A stretch of DNA of 64,000 nt from Hyphomicrobiales bacterium (GCA_900470155.1 UBZT01000010.1:186001-250000); one strand, 5' to 3'; numbered from the stretch's first letter, positions 31,317-41,732 are shown. Numbers and translations: made by a program. The notes: a model not told the origin generated them from the sequence alone.

Positions 31317-31336
31317 CATAAGGATTTCATAAGGAT
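31317..31336. promoter_or_regulatory. candidate KdpE box (9 bp direct repeat, 11 bp period)
   Basis: CATAAGGAT occurs twice (31317-31325 and 31328-31336), exactly 11 bp apart, about 80 bp upstream of the first kdp-operon start. Tandem half-sites about one helical turn apart are the usual OmpR/KdpE target layout. Assignment to KdpE is an inference from position. Confidence 0.5.
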
Positions 31337-31475
31337 GTCTTCGAGCTGCGCTACCACGACGCATTTTCTGCAACACAGCTCAAATCTTGCCATCCCGCGG
31401 CACATGGCCTACGACCGGCAGGCATTCGCATCACGCTTTGATTGAGCGCTTTGAGCCAAGGCAAGGAACCCATCA

Positions 31476-32843
31476 GTGAACGTTACGATCTTTGGAACAG
31501 GCTATGTCGGTTTGGTTACGGGCGCGTGCCTCGCCGATGTCGGCCACAACGTCATGTGCATGGACATCGACCAGGGCAAGATCGACCGGCTGAACAAAGG
31601 CGAGATCCCGATCTACGAGCCCGGCCTGCAGGCAATTGTCGAGCGCAATATCAAGGACGGCACGCTTGTCTTCACCACCGACGCGGCAAAGGCCGTGTCG
31701 CATGCCGATATGCAGTTCGTGGCGGTCGGCACACCTCCGGATGAGACCGGGGCCGCCGACCTGCAATATGTCCTGGCTGTCGCCGAAACCATCGGCAAGA
31801 CCATGGCCGGTTTCAAACTCGTCGTGGTCAAATCGACAGTGCCCGTCGGCACCTGCGACAAGGTCGCCGAGCGCCTGAAGTCCGTGCTGGGTGCGCGCAG
31901 CAATGCACCCACCTTCGAAGTCGTATCCAATCCGGAGTTTCTGAAAGAAGGCGCTGCGGTCTCGGACTTCCTGAAGCCCGATCGCATTATTGTAGGCACA
32001 GACTCGGCACGCGCGCGCGCCATGATGGCCGAGCTCTACGAGCCGTTCAACCGCAATCACGAGCGCACGATCTACATGGACCGGCGCTCTTCTGAACTGA
32101 CCAAATATGCCGCCAACGCCATGCTGGCGACGAAGATTTCCTTCATCAACGAGATCGCCAACCTGGCCGAGAAGCTGGGCGCCGATATCGAGCATGTTCG
32201 CCGCGGCATCGGCGCTGATCCGCGCATCGGCTATCATTTCATCTATCCCGGCATCGGTTACGGCGGCAGCTGCTTTCCCAAGGATGTGCAGGCGCTCGCC
32301 CGCACGGCACGCGAGGTCGGCTACGATGCCCATCTGATCGAGGCGGTCGAAGCCGTCAACAACCGCCAGAAGCACCGGCTTTTCGACAAGATCGCCGACC
32401 ATTTCGGCGGGGAGCGCAATCTGGCCGGCAAGACGATTGCCATCTGGGGCCTGTCGTTCAAGCCCAATACCGACGACATGCGCGAAGCCTCCAGCCGCAT
32501 ATTGATGGAAGCACTCTGGTCTGCTGGTGCCAATGTCAGGGCCTTCGATCCGGTAGCCGGCGACGAAGCGGCCCGGATCTATGGCACACATGCGGACCTG
32601 ACATTGGTCGGCGACAAATATTCGGCGCTCGATGGCGCCGATGCGCTGGCCGTCTGCACCGAATGGCAACAGTTCCGCGCGCCCGATTTCGGCGAAATGG
32701 CGCTGCGCATGACGACGAAGACCATCTTCGACGGTCGCAACCTGTTTGCCCCCGAAAGGCTCCGGGACGACGGCTGGACCTATCTGAGCATCGGCCGTGC
32801 CACCGCCTTGCCGCGACCGCGCGCCGTGGAGCAGGCGCAATGA
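31476..32843 (+). CDS. UDP-glucose 6-dehydrogenase
   Basis: The 455-residue enzyme oxidises UDP-glucose to UDP-glucuronate with two NAD+. The Rossmann motif is [20 protein letters not shown] (about 5-24), followed by [29 protein letters not shown], and catalytic Cys266 in [11 protein letters not shown]. Translation starts at a GTG with AAGGA upstream. The next gene overlaps it by four bases and uses its product, so UDP-galacturonate is the likely end product for lipopolysaccharide or exopolysaccharide. Confidence 0.96.
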   Translation: MNVTIFGTGYVGLVTGACLADVGHNVMCMDIDQGKIDRLNKGEIPIYEPGLQAIVERNIKDGTLVFTTDAAKAVSHADMQFVAVGTPPDETGAADLQYVLAVAETIGKTMAGFKLVVVKSTVPVGTCDKVAERLKSVLGARSNAPTFEVVSNPEFLKEGAAVSDFLKPDRIIVGTDSARARAMMAELYEPFNRNHERTIYMDRRSSELTKYAANAMLATKISFINEIANLAEKLGADIEHVRRGIGADPRIGYHFIYPGIGYGGSCFPKDVQALARTAREVGYDAHLIEAVEAVNNRQKHRLFDKIADHFGGERNLAGKTIAIWGLSFKPNTDDMREASSRILMEALWSAGANVRAFDPVAGDEAARIYGTHADLTLVGDKYSALDGADALAVCTEWQQFRAPDFGEMALRMTTKTIFDGRNLFAPERLRDDGWTYLSIGRATALPRPRAVEQAQ

Positions 32844-33874
32844 AAGTCCTCGTCACCGGCAATGCGGGCTTCATCGGCTATCATATCGCTAGACGGCTGA
32901 TCGAACGCGGTGACGATGTCGTCGGCTTCGATGTCGTCAACGACTATTACGATCCCGCCTTGAAGGAAGCGCGTCTGGCCCTGCTTGAGGAAGCGGCGGG
33001 CAGGCAAGGCGGTCGCTATAGCTTCGTCCGCGCCAATCTTGCCGATCGCGCCGCCGTCGAAACCTGCTTTGCCGATCACACGTTCGACCGGGTCATCCAT
33101 CTCGCCGCCCAGGCCGGCATTCGCTACAGCCTGGAAAACCCGCATTCCTATGTCGAAAGCAATCTGATCGGCTTCACCAACATTCTTGAGGCCTGCCGAT
33201 ATGCCCGCGTTGCCCATCTGACCTATGCATCCACGTCGAGCGTCTATGGTGCCAATACAAAGATGCCGTTCAGCGAACATGACATGGCGGATCATCCGCT
33301 GCAGTTCTATGCCGCAACCAAGCGTGCCAACGAACTGATGGCGCACAGCTATTCGCATCTGTTTGCCATGCCGACCACCGGCCTGCGCTTCTTCACCGTC
33401 TACGGTCCATGGGGCCGTCCGGACATGGCGCTGTTCAAGTTCACCAAGAATATCATCGAAGGCCGACCGATCACCGTCTTCAACAACGGCAATCACACCC
33501 GCGATTTTACCTATATCGACGATATCGTCGAAGGTGTGATCCGCGCCAGCGACGCGATCGCGCAGCCGAACCCAGAATGGGACGGAAGCCAGCAGGATCC
33601 GGCCTCCAGCCTGGCGCCCTTCCGCCTCTACAATATCGGCAACAGCGCACCGGTGAAGCTGATGGCCTATATCGAAGCGCTCGAAGAGGCTTTGGGACAG
33701 ACGGCAATCCGGGAAATGCTGCCGCGCCAACCGGGCGACGCACTCGACACCTATGCCGACGTCAGCGACTTGACCCGAGAGCTCGGATACACACCCGCCA
33801 TCTCCGTCGGCGAAGGCGTTCGTCGTTTTGTCGACTGGTACCGCGACTTCTACAGCACGGAAAAACCCGCCTGA
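32840..33874 (+). CDS. lpsL: UDP-glucuronate 4-epimerase
   Basis: The 344-residue short-chain epimerase has the NAD motif [15 protein letters not shown] (residues 5-19), YASTSSVYG with the catalytic Ser/Thr, [15 protein letters not shown] with the YxxxK pair, and [19 protein letters not shown], typical of UDP-glucuronate 4-epimerases (LpsL/CapI group). It converts UDP-GlcA to UDP-GalA. The ATGA overlap with the dehydrogenase gene indicates coupled translation. Confidence 0.93.
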   Translation: MKVLVTGNAGFIGYHIARRLIERGDDVVGFDVVNDYYDPALKEARLALLEEAAGRQGGRYSFVRANLADRAAVETCFADHTFDRVIHLAAQAGIRYSLENPHSYVESNLIGFTNILEACRYARVAHLTYASTSSVYGANTKMPFSEHDMADHPLQFYAATKRANELMAHSYSHLFAMPTTGLRFFTVYGPWGRPDMALFKFTKNIIEGRPITVFNNGNHTRDFTYIDDIVEGVIRASDAIAQPNPEWDGSQQDPASSLAPFRLYNIGNSAPVKLMAYIEALEEALGQTAIREMLPRQPGDALDTYADVSDLTRELGYTPAISVGEGVRRFVDWYRDFYSTEKPA

Positions 33875-33890
33875 AGCGAGCCTTCCGCAG

Positions 33891-34961
33891 CTACACCTTG
33901 TCGCCCGCCTCGTTGAAGAAATGCAGGTTGGCCACCGGCAGCCCGACCGACACTTCGCCCTGCATGCCGAGGAACCGCCGGTCCAGCGTAAACGCCTTGA
34001 AGGCGACCGGGCCAAGCTTGAGATGCACGATGATGCCGAAGCCGGTCGGCTCGACAAGATCGACCACAGCCTTGAACACATCCGGTCCTTCCGCGCCGAG
34101 AACCACATGCTCGGGCCGAATGCCGAGCGTGGCAGTGCTGCCGTCGGGCAGGTTGGCCTTTGTGCCGAGCGGCAGGACAACGCCGCCATCGAGCGTAAAT
34201 AGCGCGGCATCGCCGCTGGTCGTGTAACGCCCCTCGAAGAAGTTCATCCCCGGCGACCCGATGAAGCCGGCGACGAAGAGATTGGCCGGACGGTCGTAGA
34301 GCTCGAGCGGGCTGCCGACCTGCTGGATGACGCCGCCATGCATGGCGACGATCCGGTCGGCAAGCGTCATCGCCTCGATCTGGTCATGGGTGACGTAGAT
34401 CGACGTGGCACCCAGATCCTTGTGCAGCTTCTTGATCTCGGCACGCATCTGCTCGCGCAGGCGGGCGTCGAGATTGGACAGCGGCTCGTCGAACAGGAAG
34501 GCCTTCGGCTCGCGCACGATCGCGCGCCCCATGGCGACACGCTGGCGCTGGCCGCCGGACAGTGCCTTGGGCCGTCGCTCCATCAGCGGATCAAGCCCGA
34601 GCTTGCCGGCTGCATTGGCAACCACGGCGGCGATCTTCTCCTTGGCGATCTTCCGCAGGCGCAGGCTGTAGCTCATGTTGCGGGCGACACTCATATGCGG
34701 GTAGAGCGCATAGGACTGGAACACCATGGCGATGTCGCGGTCCTTTGGGGCGAGATCGTTGACCCGCTTGCCGTCGATGCGGATCTCGCCGTCGGTGACG
34801 CCTTCAAGACCGGCAATCATCCGCAACAGCGTGGACTTGCCGCAGCCGGACGGTCCGACCAGAACGACGAATTCGCCATCCTTGATCTTCAGGTCGATGC
34901 CATGCAGCACCGGATGGATGCCGTAGGACTTGCGGACGTCGGCAATATCGATGGATGCCAT
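33891..34961 (-). CDS. sugar ABC transporter ATPase, UgpC/MalK type
   Basis: The 356-residue ATPase of a second cluster-1 sugar importer has Walker [10 protein letters not shown], signature [14 protein letters not shown], Walker [14 protein letters not shown], the switch region [11 protein letters not shown] and a C-terminal OB-type domain with TLGIRPEHV. It is the last gene of the operon running leftward from the binding protein at 38113. It ends 16 bp from the convergent epimerase gene. Confidence 0.95.
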   Translation of the reverse strand: MASIDIADVRKSYGIHPVLHGIDLKIKDGEFVVLVGPSGCGKSTLLRMIAGLEGVTDGEIRIDGKRVNDLAPKDRDIAMVFQSYALYPHMSVARNMSYSLRLRKIAKEKIAAVVANAAGKLGLDPLMERRPKALSGGQRQRVAMGRAIVREPKAFLFDEPLSNLDARLREQMRAEIKKLHKDLGATSIYVTHDQIEAMTLADRIVAMHGGVIQQVGSPLELYDRPANLFVAGFIGSPGMNFFEGRYTTSGDAALFTLDGGVVLPLGTKANLPDGSTATLGIRPEHVVLGAEGPDVFKAVVDLVEPTGFGIIVHLKLGPVAFKAFTLDRRFLGMQGEVSVGLPVANLHFFNEAGDKV

Positions 34962-34965
34962 GGGA

Positions 34966-35799
34966 TCAGCCTTTCACGGCACCGGCCGTCAGGCCCTGCA
35001 CGAGATAACGTTGGATCAACAGGAAGAACAGGCAGGCGGGAATGAGCGCCATGACGCCCGCCGCCATCATCTGTCCGAAGTCGACCGAGAATTTCGACAC
35101 GAAGGACAACAGGCCGACCGGGAATGTGGCGGCGGCATTGCCGGAAATCAGCATCAGCGAGAACAGCAGCTCGCTCCAGGCGGCAGTGAACACGAAGCCG
35201 AGCGTGGCGGCGATGCCGGGCAACGTCAGCGGCAGAATGATTTCGCGAAACGCCACGAACTGCGTCGCGCCGTCGATCATCGCCGCCTCCTCGAGATCCT
35301 TCGGAATGCCGTCGAAGAACGACTGCATCAGGAACGTGGCAAACGGCACGTTGAACGCCGTGTAGACGATGACCAGGCCGGTCAGGCTGTTGGTCAGGCC
35401 GAGCGGCGACAGCATCTTGAAGATCGGCGCAACCAGCATCACCAGCGGAAACATCTGGGTCAGCAGCATCAGCGTCACGATCCAGTATTTGCCGCGAAAG
35501 GTGAACCGCGACATCGCATAGCCGGCAAGCGAGGCAAGCACCGTGACGATGATCGCCGTCGACCCCGAAACGATCAGGCTGTTCTTGAAGAAGATCGGAA
35601 AGTCGCTGTGGCGCAGGACAAATTCGAAATGCTCGAACGTGGTTCGCGACGGCCACAGGCGAATGCCCTCGGAATAGAGCAGCTTGTTGGGCGTCACCGA
35701 GACCTTGAGCAACCAGTAGAGCGGGAAAAGCGCGAACACCACATAGACAAGGATGGCGAGGCGATGGGCGAGGATGGAAATTACGCGTTTGCCGGTCAT
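34966..35799 (-). CDS. sugar ABC permease, MalG type
   Basis: The 277-residue inner-membrane permease has six predicted helices and the coupling loop [28 protein letters not shown] (about 187-214). It ends 4 bp before the ATPase start and begins 3 bp after the partner permease stop, so the three genes are one tightly packed transcription unit. Confidence 0.94.
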   Translation of the reverse strand: MTGKRVISILAHRLAILVYVVFALFPLYWLLKVSVTPNKLLYSEGIRLWPSRTTFEHFEFVLRHSDFPIFFKNSLIVSGSTAIIVTVLASLAGYAMSRFTFRGKYWIVTLMLLTQMFPLVMLVAPIFKMLSPLGLTNSLTGLVIVYTAFNVPFATFLMQSFFDGIPKDLEEAAMIDGATQFVAFREIILPLTLPGIAATLGFVFTAAWSELLFSLMLISGNAAATFPVGLLSFVSKFSVDFGQMMAAGVMALIPACLFFLLIQRYLVQGLTAGAVKG

Positions 35800-35802
35800 G
35801 TC

Positions 35803-36741
35803 TCAATCCTTGCTCAACAGCCACTGCCGCAACACGACGATCAGCATGGAATAGGTGATCAGCAAGACCAGCAGCACCAGTGCGATGGCCGAGGCATAGC
35901 CAAAATCCAGCCGCTTGAACGCCTGGGTGAAGATATAGCTGGCGACGATCTGGCTGCGATCCGCCGGCCCGCCATTGGTCATGACGATGATCAGGTCGGC
36001 GAAATTGGAAATCCACACCGTGCGCAGGAGAACCGTGATCGCAATGGTCGGCGCGAGAAACGGCAGGGTGATCGACAGGAAACGCTGGACCGGGCCGGCG
36101 CCATCGATGCTGGCTGCCTCGTAGAGATCCCGCGGGATCGCCTGCAGCGCTGCCAGCAGCGTGATGGCAAAAAACGGAATGCCCCACCAGACATTGGCGA
36201 TGATCGGCCCCCACATCGACAATTGTGGGTCAGAGAGAATATTGGCCGGTTCGCTCATCAACCCGAGCGCAAAGAGCCAATGCGGCAGAGGGCCGACCAG
36301 CGGATTGAACAACCAGGCCCAGTTGAGGCCGGCGAGGAAGCTCGGCACGGCCCACGGAAGAAAGACCAGAGCTTGGACAATACCGCGGCCATAAAAGGGC
36401 TTATCGAGCAGCAGTGCGAGCGTCAGACCAAAGGCAAACTGCAGCACGACGGACCAACCGGTCCACCAGAGAGTGTTTCTCAGCGCTCGGTAAAAATTGT
36501 CGTCCTTGGCCAGTGCCACGAAATGATCAAGGCCGATGAAGCCGCCGGAAAACGGCTTGAGCAGCTGGATATCGCGGAAGGCATAGGAAATGCCAAGCAC
36601 CAGCGGCACCAGCATCACGGTAACGATCAGGATCAGCGCCGGTGCACTGTAGAGATAGGGCGCAGACGCGTCCGCCAGACGCTTTTTCAGCGGTCGCTGG
36701 TCTCTTGGTGAGCCGCTGCCCCGGGCTGCAAGTGAAGCCAT
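35803..36741 (-). CDS. sugar ABC permease, MalF type
   Basis: The 312-residue permease has a cytoplasmic N-terminus, a first helix in YLYSAPALILIVTVMLVPLVLG, and the EAA loop DLYEAASIDGAGPVQRFLSITLPFLAP. I chose the ATG at 36741; a TTG two codons upstream is possible. A 112 bp gap with a strong hairpin separates it from the binding-protein gene. Confidence 0.93.
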   Translation of the reverse strand: MASLAARGSGSPRDQRPLKKRLADASAPYLYSAPALILIVTVMLVPLVLGISYAFRDIQLLKPFSGGFIGLDHFVALAKDDNFYRALRNTLWWTGWSVVLQFAFGLTLALLLDKPFYGRGIVQALVFLPWAVPSFLAGLNWAWLFNPLVGPLPHWLFALGLMSEPANILSDPQLSMWGPIIANVWWGIPFFAITLLAALQAIPRDLYEAASIDGAGPVQRFLSITLPFLAPTIAITVLLRTVWISNFADLIIVMTNGGPADRSQIVASYIFTQAFKRLDFGYASAIALVLLVLLITYSMLIVVLRQWLLSKD

Positions 36742-36801
36742 CGTCAAGTATCCGTTTCGCGGCGGGCCGATCGGCGGGCCGTGTTTCCAGTCGGGAATGA
36801 G

Positions 36802-36837
36802 CCGGCAGGCGGCGGGTTCGAGGCCGCCGCCTGCCGG
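36802..36837 (-). terminator. strong hairpin between binding-protein and permease genes
   Basis: A perfect 14 bp GC-rich stem (CCGGCAGGCGGCGG and its complement) with an 8-base loop lies 17 bp after the binding-protein stop. It lacks a U-tract, so it probably protects the upstream mRNA from decay and limits downstream expression rather than fully terminating transcription. Confidence 0.7.
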
Positions 36838-36853
36838 TCGTCATTGGCGAGGC

Positions 36854-38113
36854 TTATTTGCTCGCCAGGAACTTCTGCTGGGCAGCCGTCAGGTATTCGG
36901 CCCACTGCTTGGCCAGTTCTTCCGGCGTGATGTCGCCGAGCAGGGCCTCTTGCGTGGTCTTGATCGCCAGCGAATCCTTGAAGAAGGCAAACTCTTCCAG
37001 GTAGGTCGGCATGACGGTCGGAACGGCATCCTTGTCAGCCAGTTCGTCGAACCAGCCCTTGAACTGTTCGCCGGCATAGAAGGGATCCTTCTCTGCCGCC
37101 TTCAGCGCTGGAAGGGCGCCGATGCGCTTGTTCCACTCGATATTGCCTTCCGGGCCTTCAAGCGTCGCGATCAGCTTCCACGACAGATCCTTGTTGGCGC
37201 TCGCCGACATCATCGACCAGCCGGCATAACCGATGGTCGGGAACGACTTGCCGGCCGGACCCTTGGGCATCGGCACGACCGCGTAGTCGGCCGCATCCAT
37301 GCGCTCGCTGATGGCGATCAGCGCATCCGGATCCTGGTCGAGCATCGCGCAGGTCCCGGTATAGAAACCGGCGACGATCTCGTTGAAGCCCCAGTTGACG
37401 CTGTCCTTCGGCGCATAGCCTTTCTTGTAGAGGTCGACGACCCATTCGATGCCCTTGACCCAGTCCGGCTCGCTGAACTTCGAAGTGCCATCGGCATTGA
37501 AGAACTCGTTGTTGCCGGCCATCGTGGCGGCAAACATCATCCAGCCGTTCAGGCCACCTGGGCCGCCGCGCAGGCAGTAGCCGTATTTGCCGGGCAGTTT
37601 GGAGATCTTCTCGGATGCTGCGACGAATTCGTCCATCGTCTTCGGCGGGCCGTCGACGCCGGCCTCAGCGAAGATCTTCTTGTTGTAGAACATGGCACGC
37701 AGATAGAAGCCGTAAGGCAGCATATAGGCGGTGTCCTTGACGTCGCGGCCAAGTTCCAGCGCGCGGTCCGTCATGCCGGCCGTGTGTTCCCAATCCTTTA
37801 GATAGGGCTCGAGGCTCTCCAGCATGCCGTTGTTGGCATAAAGCGACAGCCAGGTGTCCGGCATTTCCATGACGTCGGGAATTTCGCCGGCCGAAACCAT
37901 GGTGGCGAATTTCTGGAAGGCTTCGCCCCAGGGCAGAGAGATGATCTCGACCTTGGTGCCGGGATTGGCGGCTTCGAATTTGCCGACGATCGATTTCAGC
38001 GTTTCGGTGCGCTCCGGGCTGGTGATCACTTCGACCAGCTTCAGCGTCGTATCGGCCATGGCGGTTCCCGCCATCATGGTGGCGAACAATGTCGCGGTAA
38101 TCAGTTTTTTCAT
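36854..38113 (-). CDS. ABC sugar-binding periplasmic protein
   Basis: The 419-residue cluster-1 solute-binding protein has a signal peptide (MKKLITATLFATMMAGTAMA, cleavage near residue 20). The mature part reads IVGKFEAANPGTKVEIISLPWGEAFQKFATMVSAGEIPDVMEMPD, typical of glycerol-3-phosphate/oligosaccharide binders. The ligand is not evident. A cystathionine-gamma-synthase-like gene 39 bp upstream suggests the substrate may carry an amino-acid or sulfur-containing moiety, or that the two share only regulation. Confidence 0.93.
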   Translation of the reverse strand: MKKLITATLFATMMAGTAMADTTLKLVEVITSPERTETLKSIVGKFEAANPGTKVEIISLPWGEAFQKFATMVSAGEIPDVMEMPDTWLSLYANNGMLESLEPYLKDWEHTAGMTDRALELGRDVKDTAYMLPYGFYLRAMFYNKKIFAEAGVDGPPKTMDEFVAASEKISKLPGKYGYCLRGGPGGLNGWMMFAATMAGNNEFFNADGTSKFSEPDWVKGIEWVVDLYKKGYAPKDSVNWGFNEIVAGFYTGTCAMLDQDPDALIAISERMDAADYAVVPMPKGPAGKSFPTIGYAGWSMMSASANKDLSWKLIATLEGPEGNIEWNKRIGALPALKAAEKDPFYAGEQFKGWFDELADKDAVPTVMPTYLEEFAFFKDSLAIKTTQEALLGDITPEELAKQWAEYLTAAQQKFLASK

Positions 38114-38152
38114 TGTTTATTCCCCTCTGTTTTGATGTTGCTTGTCGTGATG

Positions 38153-39325
38153 TCAGCCAGACGAAGCGGCAGTGATCGCCGCATCGAGATCGCTCCAGAG
38201 GGCCTCCGTTCCCTCCAGGCCGACATGGAGCCGTACCGACCGCGGGCTGATGCCGAAGGCTTCCGCGGAATTGGGTTGCGCTTTTTGTGACAGGACGACT
38301 TCGCCCGGCACGATCAGGCTTTCATGGCCGCCCCAGCTCACACCCAGCTTGAACAGCCGGAGATGGTCGGCAAAGGTGCGGACATTGACGCCCTCCTTGA
38401 AGATGAAGGAAAACAGGCCGGACGTGCCGGACAGGCCGGGCGGCAGCTGGTTGGCGAGCCCCGGATAACAGACGGTTTCCACCGCATCATGGCCCTGCAG
38501 CCGCTGGGCAATCGCCATCGTCGAGGTCTCATGCGCCCGCATGCGGATCGGCAGGGTGCGCAGGCCGCGGATCAAAAGCCAGGCATCGAACGGCGAAAGC
38601 TTGCCGCCGAGATAGGGATAGGCCTCCGCCCGGATCCGGCCGATCAGGTCCTTCGAACCGGCAACGACACCCGCGACCACGTCGCTATGGCCGCCGAGAT
38701 ATTTCGAGGCCGAATGAATGACCAGATCGACACCCAGCGCGATCGGTTGCTGGAAGATCGGGCTCGCCCAGCTGTTGTCGATCGTGGTGATCACACCATG
38801 TCGTCTAGCCAAAGCCGCCAATGCCCTGACATCATGGGTCTGCATCACCCAGCTGGTCGGACTTTCCATATAGAAGAGCTTGGCGCCCGGCAGCGCCCTG
38901 GCCACCTCTTCCTCGTCGCGCCCGTCGACATAGGTCACCTCGACCTTCATCCGCTTCAGCAGCGTGCCGAACAACCGGAAGGCATCGGGATAGAGATGCT
39001 TGACCGCGACGATCCGGTCACCGGGCTCGACGAAGGACAGCACGGTCGAAGAAATCGCCGACATGCCGCTGGCAAAGCCGATCGCGTCTTCCGCACCTTC
39101 GAGTTTGGCCAGCATCTCCTCGAACATGCGCACGGTCGGATTGAGACCGCGCGTATAGATCGGCCGGACCTTCTCGCCGCGATAGGACGAAACCATGTCG
39201 TCATAGTCGGTGAAGGTGAAAAGCGAGGTCTGCACGATCGGCGGGACGACCGCATCATAGGCATTGCCCTCGTCATGGGCGACGATGAGGGAGGCATTCT
39301 CGAACGGATCAAAGCCGTTGCTCAT
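38153..39325 (-). CDS. Cys/Met-metabolism PLP enzyme (cystathionine gamma-synthase family)
   Basis: The 390-residue gamma-family PLP enzyme has RPIYTRGLNPTVRMFEEMLAKLEG, FASGMSAISST, DNSWASPIFQQPIALGVD, the PLP lysine Lys208 in SASKYLGGHSDVVAG, and the C-terminal R-x-H-x-GLE (SVRLHVGLEGTEALW). Such enzymes catalyse C-S lyase or gamma-replacement chemistry on Cys, homocysteine or Met derivatives. The ATG at 39325 overlaps the GntR stop by four bases, so regulator and enzyme are co-translated. Its role beside a sugar importer is unclear. Confidence 0.9.
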   Translation of the reverse strand: MSNGFDPFENASLIVAHDEGNAYDAVVPPIVQTSLFTFTDYDDMVSSYRGEKVRPIYTRGLNPTVRMFEEMLAKLEGAEDAIGFASGMSAISSTVLSFVEPGDRIVAVKHLYPDAFRLFGTLLKRMKVEVTYVDGRDEEEVARALPGAKLFYMESPTSWVMQTHDVRALAALARRHGVITTIDNSWASPIFQQPIALGVDLVIHSASKYLGGHSDVVAGVVAGSKDLIGRIRAEAYPYLGGKLSPFDAWLLIRGLRTLPIRMRAHETSTMAIAQRLQGHDAVETVCYPGLANQLPPGLSGTSGLFSFIFKEGVNVRTFADHLRLFKLGVSWGGHESLIVPGEVVLSQKAQPNSAEAFGISPRSVRLHVGLEGTEALWSDLDAAITAASSG

Positions 39326-40044
39326 TGGGACATTTCCTTGATGTCTTGCTCGACGATGTCGAGGATTTTCAGTGTCTCGGCGCGCGCGGCCTCGGGATCC
39401 TGGTCGGCGATCGCGTTGAACAGGGTGCGATGAAACGGGAAGGACCGGCGGGCAAAGTCCGGCCGGTCGAATGGTTTTTCCCAAAAGCGCTCGAAGGCGT
39501 CGCGCATCTGTTCCAGCAGCTGGCGAAACAGCGGATTGTGGGTCGCGTCATAGATGGCGAGGTGGAATTGCAGGTCCTCGGGCCCGGATGTGCCCTTGGA
39601 CAGATGCACCCGTTCCATCTCGTTGAGCTTCAGCTCGATATCCTTCAGGTCCTCGGCGGTGCGTTTGCGCGCGGCCACCATGCCCGCCTCAGCCTCGATG
39701 CCGCGGCGAACCTCGAGCGTCTTCAAAAGCACGTCGCGCAGATGCGTCGTGTCCAGCGACAGCGGCATATGGATGGTGGTTCCCGAAATCGGCTTGAGTA
39801 GATAGGTGCCGCTGCCCTTGCGCGCCTCGACCACTCCGAGCGCCTGGAAATGCCGGATCACCTCGCGGATGGTCGAACGACCGACGGCGAGCGCCAGCAT
39901 CAATTCGCGCTCCGCCGGCAAACGATCGCCAGGCACGAGATTCGAACCCTCGATATAGTCGGCAAGAGCCGCCGTGACCTGCTGCACCCGGTCGACAGGA
40001 GGCAAAGGCGACAGTGCGGCTCGATCGTCCCGTGGCTTCATCAT
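39322..40044 (-). CDS. FCD-domain GntR regulator
   Basis: The 240-residue FadR-type regulator has a winged helix (about 20-85, GDRLPAERELMLALAVGRSTIREVIRHFQALGVVEARKGSGTYL) and a helical FCD domain with metal-ligand residues in RRGIEAEAGMVAA, DLQFHLAIYDATHN and FPFHRTLFNAI. It is the first gene of the operon containing the PLP enzyme and the second sugar importer, so it probably autoregulates that operon in response to an imported acid or metabolite. Confidence 0.93.
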   Translation of the reverse strand: MMKPRDDRAALSPLPPVDRVQQVTAALADYIEGSNLVPGDRLPAERELMLALAVGRSTIREVIRHFQALGVVEARKGSGTYLLKPISGTTIHMPLSLDTTHLRDVLLKTLEVRRGIEAEAGMVAARKRTAEDLKDIELKLNEMERVHLSKGTSGPEDLQFHLAIYDATHNPLFRQLLEQMRDAFERFWEKPFDRPDFARRSFPFHRTLFNAIADQDPEAARAETLKILDIVEQDIKEMSQ

Positions 40045-40066
40045 CCGCGTTGCGGTTTCCAGAATA

Positions 40067-40088
40067 ATTGGTCTGACATCTGATCAAT
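40067..40088. promoter_or_regulatory. candidate GntR operator (imperfect inverted repeat)
   Basis: ATTGGTC (40067-40073) and GATCAAT (40082-40088) form a 6-of-7 inverted repeat with an 8 bp spacer, 22 bp upstream of the GntR start codon. FCD-type regulators usually bind TGGTC...GACCA-like sites, so autoregulation is plausible. The next 220 bp up to the subtilase gene stop hold no gene. Confidence 0.5.
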
Positions 40089-40316
40089 AGTGCAAATTGC
40101 GCGGAACGCGTCAAGCCCTCGATGCGACGACCGATGCGCGGTAGAATTCTGGGGAGACCAATGGCAGGGATAGGACAGGGCGCTCGGACAACACCCAAAG
40201 TCAGACCAACATGCAGGACATTGGCCCGCTCGATTTCCCACAAGACTGTGCAGAAACCGCAAGCCTGACCAGGCTTTAGCCCGGCCGCGCCAGGTAACTG
40301 TGCGGCAAGACGCATG

Positions 40317-41732
40317 TCACCGTCCCACCGCTTCCATACACAGGCTGCGGGCGTCCAGAAGGCCCCAGCCGAATATCCCGTCCTTGCCGGGCTCTCCGAT
40401 ATCTCGCGCCTTCCCCGTCAGGCGTTCAGCGACCTCGGCCACAGTCAGGTCGGGTTCGTCGGACAGGATAAGCGCCGCGGCCGCACTGACAAAGGGAGCG
40501 GCGAACGACGTTCCGCTCTTGGTGCGAGCGCCGCTGACGGATGCAGCCGTCCACACATTGACACCAGGTGCTGCGATATCGACATGGGTGCCGCGATTGG
40601 CCCTGCGGTAGACCTTGAGGTTCTTGTCAACGGCGGTGACCGCGAGCACATCGGCGTAAGCTGCCGGATAAAGCGGGCGCGCCTTCGGGCCGGCATTGCC
40701 GACGGCTGCGACAAGAATGGTGTTGTGCTCAGCGATCATCGCCTCGACGCTGCGTTTTAAAAATACATTGTCGGGACCTGCAAGGCTCAAGTTGACCACG
40801 CGCACCTGACGGCGCGCCAGTTCGTCGAGAGCGCGGACGAGGTCAAAGGCCGTTGCGACATCTGTATTCCCACCGATGCGGCGGAAGGCGTCGATTGCGA
40901 CTAACTTGCTTGCCGGCAAAAGACCTGGGGTCCGGCTATCGCCGGCACCGACGAGAAGTGCGGCAACCGCTGTTCCGTGTTGCTGGCCGGACGCCGGCAA
41001 CGCCGCATCCGACAGTCGCAGCACCTCGATCTTGCCGCCCAAGAGCGCTGCATGATCGGGATTGATGCCCGTGTCGACGAGGCCGACACCGATGCTCACC
41101 GAACATCGATCGCCGGTCGTTGTCCCCGGCTCTGGCCAGCCGACAAGGTTGCGGACCAGCGCGCAGCCGCGTTCACTGCAGGGTCCTGCATTGGCCTGTT
41201 CCGGCCGATAATAGTGATTGAAATCGACCACGGCAGCCGGCGCGTGTTCGGCCACCATTCGACGCGCATCATCCATGTCGATCCCGCGCGGAACCCTGAG
41301 GCGGATCATCTCATCGCCGATAAGCCCGATTGGCCGGCGCTCAACGAGCTGGAAGCCATCGGCTCCAAGCAAACGCAAAGCCGCGTCGTCAAGGCCGCTC
41401 GCAACAAGCTCATCGGGCACGCGGTCAGGAATGACGACCGGCCGCGCTGTTCTCGCCTGCGGCTGGCGACGCTGCTGGAAAAAGGGAAATCGAAAACCGG
41501 AACCACCGACACGTTGCCGGCTGGTTTCGCCCCACCCGCCACTACCCGCACCGGCACGGCTTCGACCATCGTCATCGTCGCCATCATCATCCCCCCCACC
41601 ATCATCGTCATCAGCGAGCGCGGACGATACAAGCGGAAATCCCGGCGTCACAGAAACCGACAATGCCGAAAACGGCAACGCCAGGAACGCGACAAGGAAA
41701 AGCCGAATACAGCTTGCAATCGTCGGCAGCAT
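40317..41732 (-). CDS. secreted S8 subtilisin-like serine protease
   Basis: The 471-residue subtilase has a signal peptide or N-terminal anchor (hydrophobic residues 8-40), an Asp/Gly-rich stretch (residues 41-56), a Gln/Arg-rich spacer, then a propeptide-like region and the catalytic domain (about 210-455). The triad is Asp220 (GVGLVDTGINPDH), His252 (QQHGTAVAALLVG) and Ser409 (SGTSFAAP); Asn346 is in the oxyanion hole. I chose the ATG at 41732 where the signal peptide begins, with GGGAGA upstream. It is divergent from an ECF sigma/anti-sigma pair, which probably controls it. Confidence 0.92.
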   Translation of the reverse strand: MLPTIASCIRLFLVAFLALPFSALSVSVTPGFPLVSSALADDDDGGGDDDGDDDDGRSRAGAGSGGWGETSRQRVGGSGFRFPFFQQRRQPQARTARPVVIPDRVPDELVASGLDDAALRLLGADGFQLVERRPIGLIGDEMIRLRVPRGIDMDDARRMVAEHAPAAVVDFNHYYRPEQANAGPCSERGCALVRNLVGWPEPGTTTGDRCSVSIGVGLVDTGINPDHAALLGGKIEVLRLSDAALPASGQQHGTAVAALLVGAGDSRTPGLLPASKLVAIDAFRRIGGNTDVATAFDLVRALDELARRQVRVVNLSLAGPDNVFLKRSVEAMIAEHNTILVAAVGNAGPKARPLYPAAYADVLAVTAVDKNLKVYRRANRGTHVDIAAPGVNVWTAASVSGARTKSGTSFAAPFVSAAAALILSDEPDLTVAEVAERLTGKARDIGEPGKDGIFGWGLLDARSLCMEAVGR

